From Polymorphum gilvum SL003B-26A1 (GTDB lineage Bacteria; Pseudomonadota; Alphaproteobacteria; Rhizobiales; Stappiaceae), in contig NC_015259.1 of assembly GCF_000192745.1 (NCBI RefSeq), positions 3,549,001 through 3,613,000 on the forward strand: 64,000 nucleotides of DNA, written 5' to 3'. Below are positions 24,635-33,899 of the stretch, in pieces. Each line of letters opens with the position of its first letter. Within the stretch, counting starts at the first letter, position 1. Position numbers and translations under genes: made by a program. Under the pieces are notes generated by a model. The model did not search any database, had not been told where the DNA came from, and saw only the letters and a list, made by a program, of their open reading frames with translations.

Positions 24635-25954
24635 ATGAGACTGGATCACTGGCTGGCCGAGAAGGGAGAGACCCGCAGCGCCTTCGCGCGCCGCGCCGGC
24701 CTGTCGGCGGCCTCCGTCACCGCCCTGTGCAACGATCCGGGAGCGTGGGTGTCGCGCGACATGGCGCGGCGCATCTGCGAGGCGACCGGCGGCGCCGTCA
24801 CCCCCAACGACTTTCTCGGCCTTTCAACCACCAAGGAGCATCCCGTGTCCCAGGCCCGTGTAGCCGAAGCGATCCGTGCGTTCGAGCGCGGCGAGATCGT
24901 CGTCGTCACCGACGACGACGACCGCGAGAACGAGGGCGACCTGATCGTCGCGGCGTCGAAGGTGACGCCGGAGCAGATGGCGTTCATCGTCCGTCACACA
25001 TCCGGCATCGTCTGCGCGCCGATGACACCGGCGGCGGCCCGGCGGCTCAGGCTCGACCCGATGGTGTCCAGCAACGACGCGCCGCTGGCGACCGCCTTCA
25101 CCATCTCGGTCGACTACCGGCACGGGCTGACGACGGGCATTTCCGCAGAGGAGCGCTGCTCGACGGTGCGCGCGCTGGCCAACCCGAACGCGGGCGCGGG
25201 CGACTTCGTGCGCCCTGGGCACATCTTCCCGCTGATCGCCAAGGACGGCGGCGTGCTGATGCGCTCCGGCCACACGGAGGCAGCGGTGGACCTGTGCCGG
25301 CTCGCCGGGCTGGAGGAGGTCGGCGTCATCTCCGAGCTGGTCAACGACACCGGCACGGTCAAACGCGGCGCCGAGGTGGCGGCCTTCGCCGCCGAGCACG
25401 GGCTGAAGATGGTGTCGGTGTCGGACCTGATCGCCTGGCGCCAGCGCACCGAGCGGCTGATCGAGCGCATCAACGAGCAGCCGGTACAGACGGTGGCCGG
25501 CCCCGCCTATGCGGTCACCTACGAGACGCCCTACGACCCGATGCACCATGTCGCGGTGGTGTTCGGCGACATCCTGGACGGGCGCAACGTGCCGGTGCGG
25601 CTGCAGCTGGAATCGGTGCTCGACGACGTGTTCGGCGCGACCCAGCCGCTGGACGAGGTGATGCGCGCCTTCGCCGAGCGCGGGCGCGGCGTGATCGTCT
25701 ACCTGCGCGAGGGCTCGGTCGGCGTGGCGCGCCAGTCGCGGCGCGCGCGCTCCGACCTGGAGGCGGCCGAAAACGAGGGCCACGGCTCGGCGCAGGCGCG
25801 CCAGGAACAGTGGCGCGAGGTCGGCCTCGGCGCGCAGATCCTGAAGGACCTCGGCGTCGGCTCGATCCGGCTGCTCGCCTCGCGCGAGCGGCACTACGTC
25901 GGGCTCGAGGGCTTCGACATCAAGATCGAAGCGACCGAGATCCTCGACCCCTGA
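24635..25954 (+). CDS. ribB: 3,4-Dihydroxy-2-butanone-4-phosphate synthase (RibBX) with an N-terminal HTH
   Basis: The frame encodes 439 residues. Residues 1-65 are a Cro/XRE-like helix-turn-helix (TRSAFARRAGLSAASVTALC). From residue 71 comes RibB, which makes dihydroxybutanone phosphate for riboflavin, with DDDDRENEGDLI and HTSGIVCAPM intact. Residues about 280-439 are a GTP cyclohydrolase II-like domain that lacks the zinc cysteines (ESVLDDVFGATQPLD replaces the C-x10-CxC region), as in RibBX proteins. A GTG at 24845 has a perfect AAGGAG 6 bases upstream and gives the usual RibB start, so a short form without the HTH is likely. The full-length start at 24635 has only GAAGCGGGG before it. 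Confidence 0.9.
   Translation: MRLDHWLAEKGETRSAFARRAGLSAASVTALCNDPGAWVSRDMARRICEATGGAVTPNDFLGLSTTKEHPVSQARVAEAIRAFERGEIVVVTDDDDRENEGDLIVAASKVTPEQMAFIVRHTSGIVCAPMTPAAARRLRLDPMVSSNDAPLATAFTISVDYRHGLTTGISAEERCSTVRALANPNAGAGDFVRPGHIFPLIAKDGGVLMRSGHTEAAVDLCRLAGLEEVGVISELVNDTGTVKRGAEVAAFAAEHGLKMVSVSDLIAWRQRTERLIERINEQPVQTVAGPAYAVTYETPYDPMHHVAVVFGDILDGRNVPVRLQLESVLDDVFGATQPLDEVMRAFAERGRGVIVYLREGSVGVARQSRRARSDLEAAENEGHGSAQARQEQWREVGLGAQILKDLGVGSIRLLASRERHYVGLEGFDIKIEATEILDP
24833..24847 (+). promoter_or_regulatory. Internal ribosome binding site and GTG start of the short RibB
   Basis: AAGGAG (24833-24838) is followed after 6 bases by GTG at 24845, in frame with the HTH segment and with no stop between. 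It is one of the best binding sites in the window and matches the normal RibB N-terminus (SQARVAEAIRAFERGE). Confidence 0.65.
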
Positions 25955-26123
25955 CGCCAGGGGGCCGGGGTTGCGACTAGGGTTGCGACTGGGGCGGCAG
26001 GACTAATGGAAAGTCCGGAGTCGCCTTGCCGCGCCGATCCGGTCCAATATGGTCCGAGGCAGCCGACAGGGCTGGACAGGCGCCGCGGCGGGCGGCGCAT
26101 CGGACGGGGAGAGAGACGCGGAC

Positions 26124-27203
26124 ATGACAGCCCTTCGCACAGCCGCCTTCGGCATGGCCCTGCTCGCCGGCGGCTGGCTGGCGCTGGCGGCGACGCCGGC
26201 GGCGGCGCGCCAGGTCGACAGCTTCAAGACCGGCAACTGGAACGGCAACGCCTATGTCGACGACGCGACCGGCAAGTTCGCCTCCTGCGTCGCCAGCGTC
26301 AGCTACGTCAACGGCATCACGCTGAGCGTTCAGGTCGACGGCAGCTACAACTGGTTCCTCGGCTTCTCGTCGCCCAACTGGACGCTGAAGGTCGGCAGCA
26401 GCTTCACGCTGTCCTACCGCATCGACCGCGGCGACTGGCGCCAGGGCACGGCGACGGTGATCGACGCGACGCTGGCGCGCATGCCGATGCCCGCCGACGG
26501 CTACATCATCACCCGCTTCCGGCGCGGTCAGGCGATGTTCATCCACGACGGCCAGCGCAGCTACGACTTCCGCCTGACCGGCACGTCGCGGCTGATGGCG
26601 CGGCTGGCCGACTGCGTGCGGGTCAACGCGGCGCGCTACGGCGCCGGGCCGGCGATCGCCGGCGCGGCGCCGCCCGAGCAGCCGGCGCAGGAGGACGACG
26701 GCGGCGAGGCCGCGCCCGATCCGAAGCTGCAGATCGAGGCGACCCAGGCGCTGTTCAACCTGATGGGCAAGGCCAGGCTGTCGGGACTGTCGTTCATCGA
26801 CGAGGACGACCGCACGGAGGACTACCAGGGGGTGCATGCGGTCGCCGGCAACGCGGCGCGCCTGCTCGCCGCGCATATCTTCGAGGAGGGCGACTACGCC
26901 AGCGAGCAGCAGCTGATGGCGGCGATGATCTCGGATTCGGCCAAGACCTGCGAGGGCGCGTTCCAGTCCGGCTCGCAGCGGCGCAGCGTCGACGGCGCCA
27001 GTCTGCTGACCGGCTTCTCGCGCTGCGTCGGCGACGCGCGCAGCCTGGAGGAACGCTATGTCGTCGCGCCGCGCGGCAAGGGCGGCGTCTATGTCTTCGC
27101 CGTCGCCGACACGCGGATCACGGCGGGGGAAGGCGCGCCGCTGGCGCCCTACCCGCTCGACGACGAGACGCTGTTCGCCGCCGCCGCGGCCGCCGCCCGC
27201 TAG
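26124..27203 (+). CDS. Secreted hypothetical protein, two-part
   Basis: A 359-residue protein with a signal peptide (LAGGWLALAATPAAARQ, cleavage near residue 28). Residues 30-165 form a beta-rich domain that begins DSFKTGNWNGNAYVDD and has aromatic strands, then a Pro/Glu linker (APPEQPAQEDDGGEAAPD), then a helical region with one pair of cysteines. I recognise no catalytic motif. The ATG at 26124 follows GGGGAGAGAG. It is probably a periplasmic protein of conserved unknown function; it may be co-transcribed with the DUF1194 gene 100 bases downstream. Confidence 0.75.
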   Translation: MTALRTAAFGMALLAGGWLALAATPAAARQVDSFKTGNWNGNAYVDDATGKFASCVASVSYVNGITLSVQVDGSYNWFLGFSSPNWTLKVGSSFTLSYRIDRGDWRQGTATVIDATLARMPMPADGYIITRFRRGQAMFIHDGQRSYDFRLTGTSRLMARLADCVRVNAARYGAGPAIAGAAPPEQPAQEDDGGEAAPDPKLQIEATQALFNLMGKARLSGLSFIDEDDRTEDYQGVHAVAGNAARLLAAHIFEEGDYASEQQLMAAMISDSAKTCEGAFQSGSQRRSVDGASLLTGFSRCVGDARSLEERYVVAPRGKGGVYVFAVADTRITAGEGAPLAPYPLDDETLFAAAAAAAR

Positions 27204-27304
27204 CATCACGGCCGATCACAAAGCCGTGCGCGGGCGCCCGCGCAGTGGTACGTCCCGGCCCGACCGCTTAGGCTTGGATCCGATCGGAAACGACGGACAC
27301 GATC

Positions 27305-28114
27305 ATGGCCGGACCTGGCGGAATGACGACGGTTTCCCCGCTGCGGCGGATCGCGCCGACAGTCTGGTTGCTGGCCTGGCTGCTGGCGGTTGCCGTGCCG
27401 GCGGCGGCCGAGGAGGTCGACCTGGAACTCGTGCTGCTCGCCGACGCGACCGGCTCGATCGACGACGACGAGATCCGCTTCCAGCGCCAGGGCTATGCCA
27501 CCGCGATCACCGATCCGGCGGTGATCGGCGCGATCCAGGACAACCTCATCGGCCGCATCGCGGTCACCTATGTCGAATGGGGCGGGGCGACGTCGCAGGA
27601 CGTCGTCGTCGACTGGACGATCATCGACGGGCCGGAGAGCGCGGCGCGCTTCGCGCAGGCCCTTTCCGGACCGCCGCGGCGTGCCTTCGGCCGCAACGCC
27701 ATCGGCTCGGCCCTGCTATTCGGCAAGCGGCTGATCGACGACAACGGCATCACCGGCATCCGCCGGGTGATCGACCTGTCGGCCGACAGCGCCAACAACT
27801 GGCACGGCGTGCCGCTGCCGGTGGCGCGCGCCGAGGTCGTCGCGGCGGGCATCGTCATCAACGGCCTCGCCGTGCTGTGCCGCAACTGCTCGGGCCGGCC
27901 GGCCGCCTATGACCTTGAGGACGCCTTCGCGCGCTGGATCATCGGCGGGCCGGGCGCCTTCGTGGTGACGGCCGACAGCCCGGCGACCTTCGCCGAGGCC
28001 GTCCGGCGCAAGCTGATCCTGGAGATCGCCGAGACACAGCCCAGGACCCAGGTGGCGACCTCCGAAGGATCCGCCACCCCGACCGGCGCAGACACCCGAG
28101 GAGGAACCCGATGA
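27305..28114 (+). CDS. DUF1194 (von Willebrand A-like) secreted protein
   Basis: A 269-residue protein with an N-terminal signal ([18 protein letters not shown]) and a von Willebrand A fold: [15 protein letters not shown] is the MIDAS-type metal site (DxTGS). DUF1194 members are exported proteins of unknown role, common in Hyphomicrobiales. The last codon pair overlaps the dienelactone hydrolase start as ATGA, so the two are translationally coupled. A second ATG at 27323 is possible but poorly spaced from a binding site. Confidence 0.85.
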   Translation: MAGPGGMTTVSPLRRIAPTVWLLAWLLAVAVPAAAEEVDLELVLLADATGSIDDDEIRFQRQGYATAITDPAVIGAIQDNLIGRIAVTYVEWGGATSQDVVVDWTIIDGPESAARFAQALSGPPRRAFGRNAIGSALLFGKRLIDDNGITGIRRVIDLSADSANNWHGVPLPVARAEVVAAGIVINGLAVLCRNCSGRPAAYDLEDAFARWIIGGPGAFVVTADSPATFAEAVRRKLILEIAETQPRTQVATSEGSATPTGADTRGGTR

Positions 28115-29016
28115 ACGAGATGACGCCGATCCGCCGCAAGACGGCGAAGGATTTCCCGCAGGAACTGCTGGATCTCTACGACTTCTACGCCCACGGGCGC
28201 ATCACCAAGCGCGAGTTCCTGGACAAGGCGGCGAAATTCGCCGTCGGCGGCATCACCGCGGCGATGCTGCTCGACCAGCTGGCGCCGAACTACGCACTCG
28301 CCCAGCAGGTGGCGCCGGACGACGCCGGCATCGAGGCGAGCCGCATCACCTATCCCTCGCCCAACGGCCACGGCGAGGTGAACGGCTATCTGGTGCGCCC
28401 GGCGGGCGCGACCGGCACGCTGCCGGCGGTGCTGGTCATCCACGAGAACCGCGGTCTCAACCCCTATATCGAGGACGTGGCGCGGCGCATGGCCAAGGCC
28501 GGCTTCATGGCGCTGGCGCCGGACGGGCTGACCTCGGTCGGCGGCTATCCGGGCAACGACGACAGGGGCCGCGAACTGCAGCAGAGCGTCGATGCGACCA
28601 AGCTGATGAACGACTTCTTCGCCGGCTTCGAGTACCTGACGGGACGCAACGACAGCACCGGCAAGGTCGGCGCGGTCGGCTTCTGCTACGGCGGCGGCGT
28701 GGTCAACGCCATCGCCGTCGCCTATCCGGAACTGGCCGCCGGCGTGCCGTTCTACGGCCGGCAGCCGAGGCCGGAGGACGCCACCGCGATCCAGGCGCCG
28801 CTGCTGCTGCACTTTGCCGAAATGGACGAACGCATCAACGAAGGCTGGCCGGCGTTCGAGGCGGCGCTGAAGGCGGCCGGCAAGACCTACACGGCGTACA
28901 TGTATCCGGGCGTCAACCACGGCTTCCACAACGACACCACGCCGCGCTACGACGCCGCTGCGGCGCAGCTGGCCGAGGAGCGCACCATCGCCTTCTTCAA
29001 GCAATACCTGATGTAG
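28111..29016 (+). CDS. Dienelactone hydrolase family protein, probably exported
   Basis: A 301-residue alpha/beta hydrolase. The nucleophile is the cysteine in [10 protein letters not shown], with the acid in [10 protein letters not shown] and the histidine in NHGFHND, which is the DLH Cys-Asp-His triad. The N-terminus (about 30 to 60) contains [15 protein letters not shown] and a hydrophobic stretch ending LAQQ, like a Tat-type or uncleaved leader seen in YghX-like proteins. It starts within the stop of the DUF1194 gene (ATGA). Its substrate is unknown; dienelactone itself is unlikely without degradation genes nearby. Confidence 0.88.
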   Translation: MNEMTPIRRKTAKDFPQELLDLYDFYAHGRITKREFLDKAAKFAVGGITAAMLLDQLAPNYALAQQVAPDDAGIEASRITYPSPNGHGEVNGYLVRPAGATGTLPAVLVIHENRGLNPYIEDVARRMAKAGFMALAPDGLTSVGGYPGNDDRGRELQQSVDATKLMNDFFAGFEYLTGRNDSTGKVGAVGFCYGGGVVNAIAVAYPELAAGVPFYGRQPRPEDATAIQAPLLLHFAEMDERINEGWPAFEAALKAAGKTYTAYMYPGVNHGFHNDTTPRYDAAAAQLAEERTIAFFKQYLM

Positions 29017-29050
29017 GGCGCGGCACGCCCGCCGCGGTCAGCCGATCAGG

Positions 29051-30136
29051 TCAGCCAATCTGGCCGCGGTGGCGCAGGGCATGGTCGGCGAGCACGCAAG
29101 CGAGCATGGCCTCGCCGACCGGCACCGCGCGGATGCCGACGCAGGGGTCGTGACGACCCCTGGTCATGACGTCGACCTCATCGCCCTGGCGCGTCACCGA
29201 CCGGCGCGGGGTCAGGATCGACGACGTCGGCTTGACCGCGAAGCGCGCCACCACCGGCTGGCCGGAGGAAATGCCGCCGAGGATGCCGCCAGCGTTGTTG
29301 GACAGGAAGGACGGGCTGCCGTCGGCGCCGGCGCGCATCTCGTCGGCGTTGTCCTCGCCGGTCAGTTCGGCGGCGGCGAAGCCGTTGCCGATCTCGACGC
29401 CCTTGACCGCGTTGATCGACATCAGCGCGGCGGCGATGTCCTGGTCGAGCTTGCCGTAGAGCGGCGCGCCGAGGCCCGCCGGCACGCCCTCGGCGACCAC
29501 CTCGATCACCGCCCCGACCGACGAGCCGGCCTTGCGGATGCCGGACAGGTAGTCGGCCCAGCGCTCGGCGGCCGCCCTGTCGGGACAGAAGAACGGATTG
29601 TTGTCGACCTCGGCCCAGTCCCACGCGGCGCGGTCGATCCGGTGCGGGCCGATCTGGACCAGGGCGCCGCGGACGGTAATGCCGGGAATGACCTTGCGGG
29701 CGACGGCGCCGGCAGCGACGCGCATGGCGGTCTCGCGCGCCGAGGAGCGGCCGCCGCCGCGGTAGTCGCGGATGCCGTACTTGGCGTCGTAGGTGTAGTC
29801 GGCGTGGCCCGGACGGTAGCGGTCCCGGATCTCGGAATAGTCCTTGGACCGCTGGTCGGTGTTCTCGACCAGCAGCGAGATCGGCGTGCCGGTGGTCTTC
29901 TGCACGCCGTCCGCGTCGACCATGACCCCCGAGAGGATCCTGACCGCATCCGCTTCCTGCCGCTGGGTGGTGAACTTCGACTGGCCCGGCTTGCGCTTGT
30001 CCATGTAGCCCTGGATGTCGGTCTCGGTGAGCGGGATCAGCGGCGGGCAGCCGTCGACGACGCAGCCGATCGCCGGACCGTGGCTTTCGCCCCAGGTGGT
30101 GACGCGAAACAGATGGCCGAAGGTGTTGTGCGACAT
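29051..30136 (-). CDS. aroC: Chorismate synthase
   Basis: A 361-residue enzyme that forms chorismate from EPSP with reduced FMN, the last step of the shikimate pathway. It starts [20 protein letters not shown], the family signature, and has [18 protein letters not shown] and [20 protein letters not shown] with the active-site histidines. It lies convergent to the dienelactone hydrolase gene, with 34 bases between stops. Confidence 0.97.
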   Translation of the reverse strand: MSHNTFGHLFRVTTWGESHGPAIGCVVDGCPPLIPLTETDIQGYMDKRKPGQSKFTTQRQEADAVRILSGVMVDADGVQKTTGTPISLLVENTDQRSKDYSEIRDRYRPGHADYTYDAKYGIRDYRGGGRSSARETAMRVAAGAVARKVIPGITVRGALVQIGPHRIDRAAWDWAEVDNNPFFCPDRAAAERWADYLSGIRKAGSSVGAVIEVVAEGVPAGLGAPLYGKLDQDIAAALMSINAVKGVEIGNGFAAAELTGEDNADEMRAGADGSPSFLSNNAGGILGGISSGQPVVARFAVKPTSSILTPRRSVTRQGDEVDVMTRGRHDPCVGIRAVPVGEAMLACVLADHALRHRGQIG

Positions 30137-30390
30137 GGGCGGATCCAGGCTGTGACGGCAGGGTCTGTCGCCGGTTTCTAGGTTGGAAACGGCGGGGGGT
30201 CAAATGCCATGACGGCAACGGACCCGCGGCCGGGAACCGGGAAATCTTTGAATTGCCGCGAATTCGCCTTCTGTTTTCCCCATCGTCGCGTTTAATCTCC
30301 GCGGACCGGCCGTCCGACCCGGAACGGCCCCCGCCCGAGAACGACCGCCGCCGGCCGGATGGCGCGGCGCGACCCTGTTCGGAGTTCGAC

Positions 30391-30648
30391 ATGAGACAGA
30401 TGTTTGCCCGCCTTGCCGCCGTCGCGTTCGCCGGCCTTGCCGCGAGCGCCGCGCTTGCCGACGAGTCGGAAGGCAAGATCGTGCGGATCGATCCGGAAAC
30501 CGCGACCATCTCGCTATCGGACGGCAACGATTATGCCTTTCCGCTCGACTTCTACATCGACGACCTTCAGCCCGGCATGACCGTGCGCGTGTTCTTCGAC
30601 GTCGAGAACGGCAAGAAGGTGCTGTACGACCTGCAGGTCGAGAACTGA
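30391..30648 (+). CDS. DUF1344-like small periplasmic protein
   Basis: An 85-residue secreted protein with a signal peptide ending AASAALADE and a small beta-barrel-like mature part: GKIVRIDPETATISLSDG then YIDDLQPGMTVRVFFD. This matches the layout of DUF1344 proteins of Hyphomicrobiales (a repeated pattern of IxxIDxxxxTIxLxDG). Function unknown. It is divergent from aroC across 255 bases that contain no recognisable promoter motif. Confidence 0.75.
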   Translation: MRQMFARLAAVAFAGLAASAALADESEGKIVRIDPETATISLSDGNDYAFPLDFYIDDLQPGMTVRVFFDVENGKKVLYDLQVEN

Positions 30649-30663
30649 GCGGGCAAAGCCCGA

Positions 30664-31272
30664 TCAGATCCGGGTCAGGCTGCCGTGGCGCCAGATCCAG
30701 ACCGTATCCTGGGGCACGTCGAGCTTCGGCACCTCGGCGGGCGGAACGGCGAGCAGCAGGCCGTGCAGGACGCGGATGACGCCACCGTGGGTGACCACGA
30801 CGCTGGGGCCGTCGACACTCCGCAGCCAGCCGCCGATCCTCACCGACAGCATGCCGTAGCTCTCGCCGCCGGGCGCGACGAAGCCCCACTTGTCCGCCTT
30901 GCGCGCGGCGACGAGGTCGGGCGTGCGGCCGGCCAGTTCCTCCAGCGTGTAGCCCTCCCAGGCACCGAAGGTGAGCTCCTTGAGCCGATCGTCGAGGCCG
31001 TAGTCCTGCGGCGGCAGGCCCATCTCGGCGCGCAGCAGTTCCATCGTCTCGCGCGTGCGGCCGAGCGGCGAGGCAAGGAAGCGGAAATCGCCGACGGACA
31101 GCGCCTCGGCGCGCAGGAACGCGGCAAGCGCGGCGCCATTGCGGCGCGCCTGGGCGCGGCCGGTGTCGTTGAGCGGGATGTCCTGCTGGCCCTGCATCCG
31201 GCCTTCCGCGTTCCAGTCGGTCTGGCCGTGGCGGACGAAGATCAGGACGTCGGGCAGAGGCACGGCGGTCAT
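30664..31272 (-). CDS. Histidine phosphatase family protein
   Basis: A 202-residue branch-2 phosphoglycerate-mutase-like enzyme. The nucleophile motif is FVRHGQTDWN (His15 in the RHG triad); ASPLGRTRETMELL, LKELTFGAWEGYTLEEL and the VVTHGGVIR segment complete the active site. The family hydrolyses small phosphate esters or phosphoproteins; the substrate is not evident. It lies tail to tail with the DUF1344 gene, 16 bases apart, and upstream of fabI on the same strand. Confidence 0.9.
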   Translation of the reverse strand: MTAVPLPDVLIFVRHGQTDWNAEGRMQGQQDIPLNDTGRAQARRNGAALAAFLRAEALSVGDFRFLASPLGRTRETMELLRAEMGLPPQDYGLDDRLKELTFGAWEGYTLEELAGRTPDLVAARKADKWGFVAPGGESYGMLSVRIGGWLRSVDGPSVVVTHGGVIRVLHGLLLAVPPAEVPKLDVPQDTVWIWRHGSLTRI

Positions 31273-31415
31273 GAAACGCTCCGGTGCGAACCGATCTGCT
31301 TCCGTTTACGCGGTGCGAGGGCCGGCGGATGTCGCCGGCACCCGATCCGGGGCCGGCGGACGACCGGGATCCGGCCCTTCCTGCACAGCATCCGGATTCG
31401 GGATCGGATGCGGCC

Positions 31416-32234
31416 TCAGTCCTTGACGACCGAGATGTCCGGCGCGTCGACGGCCTTCATGCCGACGATGTTGTAGCCGCAGTCGACGTGCTGGATCTCG
31501 CCGGTGACGCCGCGACCGAGGTCGGACAAGAGGAACAGGGCCGCGTCGCCGACCTCCTCGATGGTGACGGTGCGGCGCAGCGGGGCGTTGTACTCGTTCC
31601 ACTTCAGGATGTAGCGGAAGTCGCCGATGCCGGAGGCGGCCAGCGTCTTGATCGGACCGGCAGAAATGGCGTTGACGCGGATGTTCTGCGGGCCGAGGTC
31701 GGCGGCGAGATACTTCACACTGGCCTCGAGCGCGGCCTTGGCGACGCCCATGACGTTGTAGTGCGGCATGACCTTCTCCGCACCGTAGTAGGTCAGCGTC
31801 AGGATCGAGCCGCCCTGGGTCATCAGCTTCTCGGCGCGCTGGGTGACGGCGGTCAGCGAGTAGCAGGAGATGTTCATGGTGCGGTCGAAGTTGTCGGACG
31901 TGGTGTCGACGTAGCGGCCGGTCAGTTCGTCCTTGTCGGAGAAGGCGACGGCATGGACCAGGAAGTCGATCCGGCCCCAGGTGTCCTCCAGGGTCTTGAA
32001 CACGGCGTCGATCGAGGCGGCGTCGGTGACGTCGCAATGGCCGGCGACGATGGCGCCGAGCTGGTCGGCGAGCGGCTCGACGCGCTTCTTCAGCGCATCG
32101 CCCTGATAGGTGAGCGCCAGCTCGGCACCGGCATCGGCAAGCGCCTTCCCGATTCCCCAGGCAATCGACCGGTTGTTCGCCACGCCCATGATCAGGCCGC
32201 GTTTGCCGTTCATCAGTCCGCGCGTTTCCGCCAT
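31416..32234 (-). CDS. fabI: Enoyl-[acyl-carrier-protein] reductase (NADH)
   Basis: A 273-residue short-chain reductase of fatty-acid synthesis that reduces trans-2-enoyl-ACP. The N-terminus MNGKRGLIMGVANNRSIAWG binds NADH; the catalytic Tyr159 and Lys166 are in HYNVMGVAK (Tyr-x6-Lys), the FabI type that triclosan targets. GGAG lies 6 bases before the ATG at 32234. It is preceded by the divergent FAD dehydrogenase gene (189-base gap). Confidence 0.95.
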   Translation of the reverse strand: MAETRGLMNGKRGLIMGVANNRSIAWGIGKALADAGAELALTYQGDALKKRVEPLADQLGAIVAGHCDVTDAASIDAVFKTLEDTWGRIDFLVHAVAFSDKDELTGRYVDTTSDNFDRTMNISCYSLTAVTQRAEKLMTQGGSILTLTYYGAEKVMPHYNVMGVAKAALEASVKYLAADLGPQNIRVNAISAGPIKTLAASGIGDFRYILKWNEYNAPLRRTVTIEEVGDAALFLLSDLGRGVTGEIQHVDCGYNIVGMKAVDAPDISVVKD

Positions 32235-32422
32235 CTTCATCTCCAGAAGCATTCCATCCGTCCGCCCGGCGGGCCGGCTTCCTATGGCACAGCCCCCCCA
32301 TTCCATCAAGTCACCGCAGCGCAGCGCGACGCGCCGTCGACTGGACCGGGGCGCGGCAATATGCTAGCGCGCGGCGTCCAGATCGCCCGCCCCTCACCCT
32401 GCCTTCACGAGGACCTTCCGCC

Positions 32423-33835
32423 ATGGCGCGAAACGACCACGCCGCCCAGTTCGCCTCCCTCATCGGCGCCGCCAACGTGCTGACCGAAGCCGCCGACAAG
32501 GCGCCCTATCTGGTCGAGTGGCGGGATCTCTACCAGGGCGTGACGCCGATGGTGCTGCGCCCCGGCTCGACGGCGGAGGTCAGCGCGGTGCTCGCCCACG
32601 CCGACGCGAACGGCCTCAAGATCGTGCCGCAGGGCGGCAATACCGGTCTTGTCGGCGGCCAGATTCCGGTGGAATCCGGCGAGGAAATCGTACTCTCGCT
32701 CGGCCGGATGAACAGGGTGCGCGGCATCGACCCGGAGGGCTTCACCATCACCGTGGAGGCCGGCGTGGTGCTGGAGACGCTGCAGCGGGAGGCCGAGGCG
32801 GTCGACCGGCTGTTCCCGCTCGCGCTCGGCTCGCAGGGCTCCTGCCAGATCGGCGGCAACCTGTCGACCAACGCCGGCGGCACGGCGGTGCTCGCCTACG
32901 GCAACACGCGCGAACTGGTGCTCGGGCTGGAGGTGGTGCTGGCCAACGGCGACGTCTGGAACGGGCTAAGGGCCCTGCGCAAGGACAACACCGGATACGA
33001 TCTGAAACAATTGTTTATCGGCGCGGAGGGCACGCTCGGGGTGATCACGGCCGCCACGCTGAAGCTTTTCCCCAGGCCGAAGAAGCTCGAGGTCGCCTTC
33101 GTCGGCCTGGCCGACCCGCATGCGGCACTCGCCCTGTTCTCGGCCGCCAAGGCGCAGGCCGGGCCAATCCTGACCGGCTTCGAGGTCATGCCGCGCGTCG
33201 GGCTGGAATTCTGCCTGCGCCACCTCGCCGGCGCGCGCGACCCGCTGGCGGGCGAGCATGCCTGGTACGTGCTGATGGAGCTGTCGAGCGGCACGGACGC
33301 CTTCCCGGTGCGCGACCTGATGGAGGCGATCCTCGGCGAGGCGTTCGAGAAGGGGCTGGTCGAGGACGCCGCCTTTGCAGAAAGCGTCGCCCAGGCGCAG
33401 GCGTTCTGGCACATCCGCCACGGCATGTCGGAGGTGCAGCGCTACGAGGGCGGCTCGATCAAGCACGACGTGTCGGTGCCGGTGGCCTCGATTCCGGCCT
33501 TTCTGGACGCGGCGATGGTGGCGGTCGGCGCCATGGTGCCGGGCTGCCGGCCGGTGCCGTTCGGACATCTTGGCGACGGCAACATCCACTTCAACGTCAG
33601 CCAGCCGGTCGGCGCCGACAAGGAGGCCTATCTCGCGCGCTGGGACGAGATGAACGCGCTCGTGCACGGCATCGTGCACGCGTTCAACGGCTCGATCTCG
33701 GCCGAGCACGGCATCGGCCGGCTGAAGCGCGAACTGCTGCGCGAGGTCAAGAGCCCGCTCGAACTCGACCTGATGCGGCGGGTGAAGGCGGCCTTCGACC
33801 CGAACGACACGCTCAATCCGGGCCGGGTGCTGTAG
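32423..33835 (+). CDS. FAD-binding 2-hydroxyacid dehydrogenase (GlcD/D-lactate type)
   Basis: A 470-residue flavoprotein with an N-terminal PCMH-type FAD domain (VPQGGNTGLVGGQIPVESG, SQGSCQIGGNLSTNAGG) and a C-terminal domain with PFGHLGDGNIHFN and AEHGIGRLKRELL. This is the fold of D-lactate, D-2-hydroxyglutarate and glycolate dehydrogenases. No motif tells the substrate apart; the length and overall pattern are closest to D-2-hydroxyglutarate or D-lactate dehydrogenases. AGGA lies before the ATG. Confidence 0.92.
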   Translation: MARNDHAAQFASLIGAANVLTEAADKAPYLVEWRDLYQGVTPMVLRPGSTAEVSAVLAHADANGLKIVPQGGNTGLVGGQIPVESGEEIVLSLGRMNRVRGIDPEGFTITVEAGVVLETLQREAEAVDRLFPLALGSQGSCQIGGNLSTNAGGTAVLAYGNTRELVLGLEVVLANGDVWNGLRALRKDNTGYDLKQLFIGAEGTLGVITAATLKLFPRPKKLEVAFVGLADPHAALALFSAAKAQAGPILTGFEVMPRVGLEFCLRHLAGARDPLAGEHAWYVLMELSSGTDAFPVRDLMEAILGEAFEKGLVEDAAFAESVAQAQAFWHIRHGMSEVQRYEGGSIKHDVSVPVASIPAFLDAAMVAVGAMVPGCRPVPFGHLGDGNIHFNVSQPVGADKEAYLARWDEMNALVHGIVHAFNGSISAEHGIGRLKRELLREVKSPLELDLMRRVKAAFDPNDTLNPGRVL

Positions 33836-33899
33836 GGCGCGATCCGGCTGCGGTCACGCGACGAGGTCGATCTCGAGCCCGGTTCCGCCCGGCCCGCTC

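Noticed and set aside
24635-24844. HTH segment as a separate small gene ahead of ribB
   Set aside because: There is no stop codon between it and RibB; it is reported as an in-frame extension with an internal start instead.
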